Part shown: piece after piece, positions 1 through 11,427 of the stretch | Position numbering within the stretch: the stretch's first letter is position 1 | How the letters are laid out: each line of letters opens with the position of its first letter | Origin: Pterobdella sp. o SKG-2022 | Taxonomy: Eukaryota; Annelida; Clitellata; Hirudinida; Piscicolidae | Assembly: GCA_964035795.1 (NCBI GenBank) | Contig: OZ038320.1 | Span: forward strand, 13,809,126 to 13,873,125 | DNA: 64,000 nucleotides | Direction: 5' to 3' | Program-made: the position numbers and the translations under genes | Notes under the pieces: generated by a model | What the model saw: only the letters and a program-made list of their open reading frames with translations | The model's database searches: none | Told to the model about the DNA's origin: nothing

Positions 1-1598
1 CGTTTCTTTTTAGGCTTGAAGCTCCCGCCTTTGATGAGTTTGAAAATAGGTTTGCACGATGTCACTTGGGTTCCATGATGCGAATTAACATTGTTGCTCA
101 AAGAAGAAATAGAACCTGTAGGTACCAGTGAAGTGCAAGCACCTTTTTGAGAGATCGAACAATTTGGTATTTGAGAAGTGGGAGCTGATTGGATTAAAGA
201 GTTACATTCAATCTTTTGAGTAGTATTTAATTCTTTGTCGTGAACAACTTCAGTTTTATCATTCTGATTTTGTTTATTAGGTATATTTGAAGATTTAATT
301 TCTGTAGTGTTTTCTGGCTGGTTGTATTGGTTTTGAGCGCGAGAATTATCGCTAATACAGTCTATGAAATCAGTATCAAAAATATAGCTAGAATTTGTTT
401 CTTTGTTGGACTCCATCGGTGATTGAAGTGGTTTCGTAGGTATTTGCTGAAAATCATTAAATTTTGGGGAAAATATTTTAGAAAAAGATAATGGAGAAAA
501 TGAAGAAAAAGAAATTATTGTAGAAAATGAAGAATTAGTTACAGGCGAGTTAACTGATGAAAGAGAAGAAAAAACACAAGAAGAATATGAAAAAAGTGGG
601 AAAAACGAGGATGTTGGAAAAGACGATAATGAAGTAGACAAAGAAGATGGCAATGAAGATGCAAAAAAAGATGATGATGAAAAAGTGTATAGTGGCGAGA
701 TAACGGATGGTGAAGAAAAAGGAGAAAATGAAGAAACATGTGTTTTCGAAGATAAGGAAAAGGAAGGTGACTTTACACTGCGTGGGGGGGATGGTTGAAA
801 AATAGATAAAGGTATTTTTTGGAGTGTCTTGTCGTTAAAACATTCAGTTTCGGTTGTTTTCTTTGGGGGTGTTGCAACCAAAGTGCTTGATGACAATGGT
901 GAAGATGTTGAATTAGATAACGTCGCTGTTGTTGGTAGAATAGTCAAAAAGTGAGTATCTACTAATGAGTTTTTTGAGCTACTTTCAGATTCATTCCTAA
1001 GTTCCGTTGGTGATTTAGTTGTAATATTTATTGTTTCAATTAACTCTGATGACGATGTTTTTGGTCCAGAAATGCTCGTTTTTGTGAAGTTTTTTGATCT
1101 ATTTTTTAATGTTGATGATAAGGTTGTGGTTGAACAACTCGAGTAAGTTAGTGAAGCTGATGTTTCAGGTTTAGAATCAAATTTTGAACTTTTGGTCTCT
1201 TTGATTTTGAAAGACTTTTCTGAAAATTTAGATTTAAAAAACGAATTGAAAAGCTTGTTTTCATCTTTTGAAATTTTCGCATTATTGCATTTGTTTTTCT
1301 TTTGAGAGGCTGGTAAAAGGTTGTTGACGATCTTCGTTGTTGTTTTTGTCAAAGTGAATGGTCTGAAGACAGCGGTGTATTGGTCATTAAAAGTTGAAAA
1401 AGATGAGTTTTTAGGTTTTTCAAAAGTATTTGTGAATTGTTTATTGCTATTTTGGGTATTCTCCATTGTGTTGGAAGTCTCGTTTTGGTTATAGTTATCG
1501 GCATCACATGCATAACTGTTATTGTGAGTTGGATCACCTTCCTTTTCACTACATGTTTGTCTTGTCTGTGTAGTCACTGAAGTTTCATCTGATTCCAT
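1..1598 (-). CDS. Ser/Thr-rich disordered protein, N-terminal exon (partial)
   Basis: An uninterrupted minus-strand frame runs from an ATG at 1598 to the left window edge, about 532 codons, so the gene continues outside. I do not recognise the family. The protein starts MESDETSVTTQTRQTC and is dominated by Ser, Thr, Asn and Lys. Roughly residues 290-400 form a repetitive Ser/Phe/Pro stretch (repeated SSF, FSP and SLSS units) encoded by an AGAAGA-type purine-rich + strand at about 470-780. No folded domain, signal peptide or membrane segment is visible. The last readable part is basic (PIFKLIKGGSFKPKKK), which could be the start of a nuclear-localisation or conserved region. An open frame this long in such AT-rich DNA is strong evidence of coding. 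Start choice: the first ATG after an upstream AT-rich, stop-filled region. Confidence 0.72.
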   Translation of the reverse strand, partial: MESDETSVTTQTRQTCSEKEGDPTHNNSYACDADNYNQNETSNTMENTQNSNKQFTNTFEKPKNSSFSTFNDQYTAVFRPFTLTKTTTKIVNNLLPASQKKNKCNNAKISKDENKLFNSFFKSKFSEKSFKIKETKSSKFDSKPETSASLTYSSCSTTTLSSTLKNRSKNFTKTSISGPKTSSSELIETINITTKSPTELRNESESSSKNSLVDTHFLTILPTTATLSNSTSSPLSSSTLVATPPKKTTETECFNDKTLQKIPLSIFQPSPPRSVKSPSFSLSSKTHVSSFSPFSSPSVISPLYTFSSSSFFASSLPSSLSTSLSSFPTSSFFPLFSYSSCVFSSLSSVNSPVTNSSFSTIISFSSFSPLSFSKIFSPKFNDFQQIPTKPLQSPMESNKETNSSYIFDTDFIDCISDNSRAQNQYNQPENTTEIKSSNIPNKQNQNDKTEVVHDKELNTTQKIECNSLIQSAPTSQIPNCSISQKGACTSLVPTGSISSLSNNVNSHHGTQVTSCKPIFKLIKGGSFKPKKK

Positions 1599-2743
1599 GT
1601 TAGGTTCTATAGAACATTTTTTTCAAAAGTTAATAGAAACCCTATTTGTAAACCATTAAAGAATAATATAGTTTTGTTTAACTTACATAATTTGAAAAAT
1701 GAAACCTCAATCCTGTAACTATAAGTTAGTTGTTCGTGACAAAGTGGCAGAGAATGCAATTTTCAATTATTTTTATAATTTCATATAAATATCAATCCGT
1801 TATCGACTTGGAAAAATATTTGTTTTATTATTTTTAAAAAATATTTTTATTTACAACAATATATTTATCCAAATTGAAATTTTTACTTTTGGCAGAATTG
1901 TCATTTATATCCATTCACGAACTTTCAATAAAGGATTTCTTTTCTTTTATTCCAAATTCATAAAATGAAACTGTTTCAATTTTCATTATTTTTCTACAAC
2001 AAAATGATTTTTAGGCTGACAAAACGGTATAATTAGAAATAGCAATTCGAAAAAATTAATTGACTTTTATCCACATCAGTATAAGTTTTTATTCTTTTTA
2101 AACTTCACGCAATTCTTAATTTAATAATTACAAAATAAATAATAAACAAATTACTTCATCTAATGTTTTTAAATTAAAAATGTTCGAAAAAACGAACTTT
2201 GACTTAGTGCGTGTTGGAAGAAAGTTTATTAAAAGTGTGTGTTATAATTTGGTTACTCATTCCATCATCTGTATTAAATCATATGTTCTATACAAACATA
2301 GTTGATTTTGTTTAATTGGAAACAAATAATTTTCCAAAGTATTAAAAAATAAGATCGCAAAAAATTAAATCGAAAGCAGGTGTTCACAGAGCGTATCGGA
2401 TCTATGGTTTCATAATATATTATAAAATCGTTATATGAACATTTTGAGAAAAATCCTGTTTTAGGTGTCATAATGAGAATTTTTAACGATAAAAAATTTA
2501 AAATTTGAAAATTTATATTTTTTTTAGTTTTCAAGTCTTTCCTTAAATTTTGCATACAATATTCGTGAAAGAATATCTCTTTAAAAGTTCAAGAAACTTT
2601 CAAGCTAACTTGAATTTTTGGATTATTGCAAAATCTCAAAGTTTCAAAAAATCTGGTCATTAACAGTTACATGGAAAATTATACATTGGAATTTCATAAT
2701 ATTTCAATCAGTCTTTCAACACTATTTCAAAAATAAGTTTTAA
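1599..2743. other. Intergenic spacer between divergent genes
   Basis: AT-rich sequence with stops in all frames lies between the minus-strand gene ending its 5' side at 1598 and the plus-strand PPP4R1-like start at 2744. The two genes point away from each other, so this interval probably holds both promoters. I see no clear TATA box, repeat or conserved exon in it. Confidence 0.4.
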
Positions 2744-5700
2744 ATGGAAGCTGTCGAGCTTATAGAGCCATCTGATTACCTCTCAGACTCAGATCAACTT
2801 CTCCTTTACACAACACATCCTCAAGCCCACCAAAAGTAATTAAACTTCCAACATTAACCAAAATTTCTAAAATCAAAGTTTTAAAAATTTTATTAATTTA
2901 TTTTCTTAGTATATTTTACAAAAACTTCATTGCAAATATTTCAGGCATATGGGCATCAGATTCATGGTTGATCATTTGCAAACTCTTTGCAGACATGACA
3001 TTAGAAAACTTTTTAAATCCATTGACTGTTTGCAAAAAGATCAAAGTTTGAACATTTTTTTTTATATTTTAGAAAATTTTTGTAAGGTTTTTTTAAAGAT
3101 ACAAACCCAACTCAATGTGTTCATAATTTCAATATATTCCATCTCAATAGTAATTTTTCAATACAAGTTTTAAAATCATAAATTTTCAGATTTATATCTG
3201 ATTTTGCAAATTAAACATGTATTTAAATATAATGAAATTTCTATTAAAAATATAACAATGCTATAGTAACAATGTAATATTCTCTTTGTGTGATTTTTTA
3301 AAACCAATTTTTGAAAATAAAATATTTAAATATATAAATTAAACTTCAAACTTTTAAATTGTTTAAATATAATGACAAAAAAAATATATAATGGTTGCTG
3401 TCAACAGTCTATTATATAACTTCATACTTCAAATCTTGATAAATTTTCCGATTGTTCCATTTTATTTCAATTCAAATTTTTATTTCTATTTTGTGTTGAT
3501 TTTTATGAGCAACTAAAATTCTATTCATAAAAGTTTTTAAATGTTTTACATTGAGAAAAATATAGGAATGCATAAAAACATACAATCTTCCCCACATGGA
3601 CCTGTGGAATTTAAATACTAAAAAGTTCTTTTATACTTTATTCAAAATTTAGAACCCTTTGCAGATCTTAGAAACAAGGATTTCAGGGGTAATTTATTAT
3701 AGAAATTAAGGTTTGTGTATGCAATTATGATGTACTGTATGTGATGTCCAGTAACCAAAACTTTACTCACAAAGTTTATGGCATTCTATAAAAATTTTGC
3801 TTCAGATCCAGAGGCTTATTTTAAATATATCTACACCTAATGCTACCTGTTTCAGTTACTGGGACAAGTACTTTAGTCTAACTACTATGAATATTCATAA
3901 ATAAGGAAGAAAATAAATGTTTTGTAATAATGGAAATTCTAATGAGCATTAGAGTCTTTGAATCCAAGTCAGTATGAGTCAAAAGTCTTATGAGATTCCG
4001 AGATTTTGAAACTATAAGTATGTCAAATTGGATGAAATTATAAAGCTGGATCAATATAAGTCTTCGATATAAAATGGCGTTAAATTTCACACCATCATCT
4101 AGGCAGAATAACGAAGCTACTGTCAGAATATTTTTATGTGGCAAAGTATCTGTTAATTAAAAGTTGTTTACCATATGACAAAATAGAAAATTTTTCAACA
4201 ATTAATACCTTTTGGTTTCGTTATTTTGAGACAACAATATTTTATAAATTAACTATGCTACTTTTAATTTCATCTCATTTCTAGGCTGCTTTAGGAACTT
4301 CAATAGTTGCGGTAGCAAACTTTTATATCAAACCTTAAAGCATTAAACAAATAAAACCGTCATAATCAATTATTACACAGCAATCTCAATTCGACTCTCA
4401 CTGGCTGAACAGCTCTTTGAAATCGGCTCACACTTTTCCTCCCATTCAAAACTTGGTCGTTTTATTACATCGGACTTGTATGATGTATTGTATCGATCAA
4501 TGAACGATTCTAACTCACAGGTGAATATCAATGTAGTTTTCATAAATATTCATTTCAAAATAGCCGCTCAATTAGTTTAAATCATGATTTATCAAAAATG
4601 CATACTAAGCTCATTGAAAGTTTTTATTAATTCCATTTAGGGTTTGCCGTAGCAAATCATTTGCTTACATTCTTTTCTATATTAGACTTTTCCTACATTT
4701 TACCACGATCTTTTAATATCTAGGATTTTTCAATTTTAGTTCTGCTTAAGGTTTTTTTTATTTCCTCATAATTTTTTGATGATTCTTTTTCGATTTTCAA
4801 CAAATCTTCACGATGTACGTTTTGGAACTTAAATAATTTTAACTTTTGCATTCTCTTTCTACTGTACAGCTTTTTGAACAAACTTCTGAACAAGCTGGAA
4901 GTTAAAAAATTATTTTACGTAAAGCTGTTACTTTCAAGAACCTCTTTATATAATCTGAACTTTTGAAGGTGAGAAGAGCCAGTTACGAGAGTGTGTTCAA
5001 GCTGTTGGAAAACAACTCAATCCCTCACAGTATGTTACATGTTTCGTTGGTGCTTGCTTGCATGTCATTTGGTTTATATGGAAAGTTTTTAAAATTTGTA
5101 CGCACTTCTTTTTTATTCACTATTTTAATTTTATGTTAAAATTTTTCAAAATTTTTGTTCACCAGGCTTTTATTTTGCTTTTGAAGAAATTTTTCCAGCT
5201 CAATTTGTTTTTATAAAATACACTTATTTTTAGTTAACATGTCGAAGCAATGATTTTATCATGAATTCTGATTGTTCTCTGCGCCATAAGCCATTAAGAT
5301 TTGTAGGTAAGGTTGTTCAGTATTTGAAGGGTACATTGTCATAAAATAATTTTTTGCTTTCGAAATTTTAATTTTTATTTATCGTTATGCAGCTTTTAAT
5401 TTCATAGTATTTTTTTGTGATGACTAGAGATTAAACTAGAATCATATGTTGAAATTTTTGGCTATAGCTGCAATTCCAAGATACTTTTAGTTCTTTATAA
5501 ACGGAATTATAGAAATTTTATGATGCTGCACTATTGGCCGTTGAAATGGGTGTTAACGGATTATACTTCATGAAATGCCCATTATTTGGCTACGACCATA
5601 TCACATTAAAACCCGCTTCTCATCTGATCAGCGAAGCGACGTCGAGTACTTGCATGAGGGACCACCTGGTAAACCGAGTACGGTACTCTTGAAATTTTGC

Positions 5701-8700
5701 TTGGCAAACTATTCAAGTGTTGAACAGCAGGTCTTAATTGAAATAAACAAAAACAAAGTTTTATTAACAAAGAAATCACGAATCTTTTTGTAAGAAAATC
5801 TTACATTATCAAGTGCAGCTCTTAACTTTCGATATTCTAGGGTTGGGCGTCAGTTTGGATTGGCAGTCTATACAGATTTGAAAACTTATGATAGAATTTG
5901 TATTAATAATTTAAGTGTACAGCTGTTCAACCCAGTTACTGTAACATGTGCGCAAGTATAACCTTATGGTTAAAATAAAAATTCATACCAAAGGTATTCA
6001 GATGGGTTTGTTTAAAATCCACAGACAGCTTCTAATTCAACGCGGATGTAGCTTAAAATCTTACGCAAAAGAATTTTCTGGTGTAAAGATATAATTATCA
6101 TAAAAATTCCCAAGTTTATAGATTAAAAAACCAATAACACCAGAGCATCAATCAAAATATGCTCTCAGTAGCTTTTTAATCACTTAAAAATGTATTCAAA
6201 GTTTACTCTAGCAGAGAAGCGTGAAACAAAAATACAGGAAAAAAATATAATGTCAATTTCAAGTGGGGGCTAATAAAAATGAGATGAGACAACTTTTGTG
6301 CTCTAAAATCAACACTCAACTAAGCTATAACACTTTATAAGCGATAATCATAAAGCATTAATGCAATTATATAAAATTTTTGAAGGTTTGGTTGATAATA
6401 CCTTGTTGACAGTGGTACTGGAACTGACCTCAAACGACAACGAGGATGAACTTAGAGCCGATGGAGTTTATGTAAGATGCACGCATATCAAATTTATAGC
6501 ATATAGTATTTTAAAGACATGTATATTAATAATGAGCTCAAATTTAACATAGGATGGAGAGGGATTATGGATAGTTTAATATGAAAGCATAAAAGAATTT
6601 ATAATCTTTTTTAGTAAGAATCATTTCAAAATGTTCTTATAATGAAAAAACTGTGCACCATGAAACGTATGCGAAGAAGCCATTTGGAGGCTTAAATGGC
6701 TTTAGGTTTATTAAAAACCACAAATCTATTCAAACGCAAACAAGTTTCTAATATGAAATTATTAAAATGAACCTTGTAATGTATTTAAATAGTATCAACA
6801 CCATAGTTTTTGATGGGCATCTGCTCATACATGGACTCTGCCACCCTCAACAACACCGTGCTACCCCTTTTCATCAAACTGGCCAATGACGCTTCGTTTC
6901 ACGTTAGAAAGGTTGGTTTTTAACGTTCAGTCATATGATTTTATTGGTGTTATATAAATATATTGAGGCATTAGAAATTTGTTTCTGTATTTTTTTTCAG
7001 TTTCAAAGTTTTAGTGGTTTAAAAGATTTATTGACTCCATTTCACTTTTGATTATATAAAACTTAATACGTTGGTTTGTTCATATTCATTTGATATTATC
7101 CAAGTGTAAAACGATATAAAATTTTATCACATATTGTTGAGTCTTAGCATGGTAGGGTTAAAATATTATGCGTGTATTCAGAAGACTAAAATGAAGTTTG
7201 AAATGCAGGCTAGTGCATTGAGTTTTGGGGAGATGAGTCGTTTGATTGGCAGTGAACTAAGTGAAAGGCATTTGGTAAGATTGCTTTTCAAATAAAAAAT
7301 GTTTGAAACTTAAAAATTTTTTTCACTGATCATCTATTCGTTTAACAAAAGCTTTTTTGATTCAAAAGCTGTGTGTTTTTCTGGAGTTGTGTGAGGACAG
7401 CGTATGGTCGGTAAGAAAAGCAGCTGTAGCTTCATTTCCAGCTGTCAGCAACGGAGTTTCTTCGAAAACTAGGTCAAATATTTTTTAATATTATATATGC
7501 AATTTTTTTTTGGGTTATAGAAAAAATTCTACTGGATTAACTGCATAATAATTTTGTTCACGTTCACAGAGCCACTCTTTTAGCGGACTTCTACATGAAG
7601 CTCTTAGGAGACCAATCTAGATGGGTTAATAATAATTTCCAGCTTTTAAAATTACATTATAGCTTATTCAACTCAATAAGTTACAAGATCATTTTTCTAT
7701 ATTGTTTTCAGGTAAGACTAGAAGCCTACGAATCACTAGGAGAATTTATATTCACATTCCATAACGACCCTTTTGTTTCATATGACAATCATACCGGTGA
7801 TAACGAAAAAACTGATGAGAACCACGTTGAAGATGTTGAATGTATTGCAGAGTATCCACCTACGCTAGATCCCACGTGCAACTCCGTCTATAGTGATACC
7901 GATATCAATAAAAATACCCCCGATACTGCTATCGTTCACGATGTTAATACAAATAATAGTGCTATTCCTTTATCAAGCCGGCCATTATCTTTAACATTAA
8001 CCAGACAAGAAGTATGCTTTAATAAAAATATAGATCTTTCTCGAGAAGAAGACGAGGACAATGATGCACTATCAACAACCACTCGTGCAATGATAGAAGA
8101 GACACAATCGCCAAGCACTGAAGCCTCTCCTTTGTGTGAGCTGCAATCATTCCCATCCCACACTAAATGCAAGCCCATATTGAAGATTGTTGAAGCTAGT
8201 ATCGAAGAGATCGAAGACGCCCCAATGTGCCAGGTGTGTGCGTTGTTCGCGTGTGCAACGTTGTCTTGATTTATGGTTTAGATGGATATATGAATACATG
8301 TATAAATGTGTACGTTCAGTTTTTGATCAAAATTTATCTTGTTTCGAGCTGAGAAGAAAGATATTTAAAATTTTATTTATGAAATTATCAAAAAATGTGT
8401 GAATTTTTTTGAAACAAACAAAATAGCATCAAAAACGGATGGATATTTCTGTTTTATCCCTGAATGAGACTTTATTGCCTTTAAGAAGGATAATTATTTT
8501 TTCCACTAAGGATGGTGATGATTGAAACATGCTAGAAAGTTGTGTATGTAAAACACAATGAACAATTTCATATAATTTTCTAATAAGTTTGCTTTTCAGT
8601 CTTTTGAAGTGAAAAATTTTCAAAATAAAACTTCATGGGAATTTCCATACAAACTACCTGAACAAAGGCAAATAAATATTATTTAATTTGACAAATTATA

Positions 8701-11394
8701 CAATTAAATTCCAAAATTAATTTTTCAAAAGCGATTGCAAATAACGCTGATCCTCACATTTCAAAAAATACTTTTTTTAAATATAATGTTAGAACCATTT
8801 CAGCATGGGTAATGGTATAGGGCTCAAAAAGATGATGATGATAATTTTAGAGTATACTCCTTACTTACATGGAGAATTATGAACGTAAAAATGATGATTT
8901 TAGTTTTTTCTGTACACATCACTCATGGCTGTAAAAATTTTGTAAATAAAGTTAGTTTTGAATGGGGTTTTTGTATATTCGTAGCATCTAGTACGAAATG
9001 TATTAAAACATATGAGACTTATTTAAAAACTGTTCAAAGCTTTTAGTAACTCACATTATTCCAAGTGTTTGATTAGATAAGTAGGTCTTATGAAAGCTTT
9101 TACACTTTTTGAATCAACTTTTTATGTTGTTAATACGATTTAGTACATGCATTTTGAAATTTTACGATTTAATAATTTTTGTTATCAATTGAATATTTAA
9201 TTTAATACGATAGCATTCGAATGCTTCATAATGTGTTTAGGCACCAAGTGACGATAGACTGTGTTAGGCAATGTGTAAACAATATTTTAAAGTATATACT
9301 AATATTCAAAAATCTCAAAAAATGCTTAGGTAATGCATTTTGGAAGCTCACATCATTTGGTGAAGACCTCTTCCATACGAAGCATTCATAACGATAATGG
9401 CGATAATGATGAGGATGGGGAGAACGATGTGGAAGAAGAACTGTTGATGGGGGGGAAGTTGGAGATGGTGGAAGATTTGGTGAGGATTAGTTGCGATGTA
9501 GACTCTTGACTATATATTTGAAAATATATTATTGGTGTTGAAGAAATTCGTGAATAAAGGAATAATTTGGAGAATTGTTAAATAAGTTTTTACCTTTAAA
9601 TGAAAATGTTGAAATAATCAATAACAAAAATCAATTTTTGATTAAATTTTTTTCAGTCATCTCCTAAAACAGCTCTCAGCCTTCCGAACGGTAGTTTTCG
9701 TCATTTCATATATTGATAATTTTGTCTAAACAATGTCGTTAATAGTTTCTCTATTGTTTGAAGAAATTATCAATTTAATGTTTTCTTTCTAGTTCATCAT
9801 ACAAAACCATAATGAATGACCACAGAAGAAGGAGTAGCCATAAGACCACTGTCACCAATCACGTGTCGAGCTCTCAAGGGGAGCAGGTGGAGTTCAACCA
9901 TCCATAAACTTAATTATCAATGTTTTTTTCATTAACTTTTCAAAAAAGCTCAGCGGAAATGACATAGAAATGAGTAAAAATGTATTTTGTTTCATAACCT
10001 AGTTAAACGCCATCAAAGGTGGGGAAGGCAGTCGATGGCTTTTGTTGCAACTCCAAAGATGAACGCTGGCAAGAAGATCGATGTTGCCAAACACATCAAG
10101 ACGGTCAGTTTGATATCTTCATTATGTCGAATTCATTTGAAATTATTTACCGCAGTCTCCAGTGCCGTTGAAGCTACTTGAGCAGTTCATTGCCATGTCT
10201 CAACCGCAGTTCTCAGAAGCCCTCGATTCAATGGACAACCAACCAGCATGTGCTTTCAACTTTCCAGCAGTGGCCCTCACTCTCACCTCGTGCAACTGGA
10301 GACCTGTGCTGTGGGAGGCCTACCGTACTATGGCAGCCTGCTCCAATGTGAGATGGCTGTTGGAGTGTTTTTTCAGGAATTAAGTGTGTTGATTAGTGGT
10401 TTCACTGGGTCATGATATTATGTCTAGGAAAATTTTCAAACGATGAAAAAGCTTTGTATTAGTCAAATGTATTGAAATTTATGTATATCAAAGTTTAGCT
10501 ATATTAAAAGCTCTAATTTATTAGTTTAGACAAAAGCTTTTATTTAAGACAAGTTTAGTTAAAAATTTTTTTAAATTTAAAAGGCATACATGATTTTGAA
10601 ATATGTTTCAAGACGTTCCCATCTTCACACCATCAATGAAGCTCAAAGGACACCACTGTTACAGGTGAAAGTACGCAGGAGTTTGGCGTTTTCAATGCAC
10701 GAGATCATCAAGCTGTTAAATGAAACTGACATGAAGAATGACATCGTATCCATCTTCGATGACTTCTGCTGTGATGTGGATGAAGTAAAAATCGGTGCTT
10801 TGAGCCATCTGTCACAATTTCTTAAGGTTTCAGAGTGATGGGGGTCTCAAAGAGGTTTATTTGTTGGGACTTTTGTTTTTGAGGATCTATTTGAAATGCG
10901 TTGAAACCGAAAGAGAACTGAGAGTTTGTACTATACAAATTTTCTTTTAGTTGATAAAGATTTTTTTAAAAACTTTTTATGGTCTGTTGTTTCAGGTATG
11001 GGAAAAAGAAATTTTTATAAATAAATCATGAAAAGTAAAAATAGCTTGAGGCGTGGTGTTAGTTAGAAATGTTATTTGTTGTGGGATATGAGAAAAAGTT
11101 GTAAAGTGAAAAGGATAATACTTAATAAATACATCAAACTCAAGAATTTGAATGGCATTCAGATGAAGATGTGGCAATCTTTTTGAATACATAATTATTC
11201 AATGCTTGATTCTTCTTGGTGTTAAATTATGATCAATATAAATGTTACCAAGTACACAGTTGATCATTACATTAGAACACTCCTCAATCCCAGTACCTGC
11301 CTTACGATTTGAAACTGAAGTACATAACAAAAATGCCTCGCATCATTACTGAAGACAATGGCCGCAATTGGAGGACTAGAAAGGCTCTGCTCAT

Positions 11395-11427
<33 letters not shown>

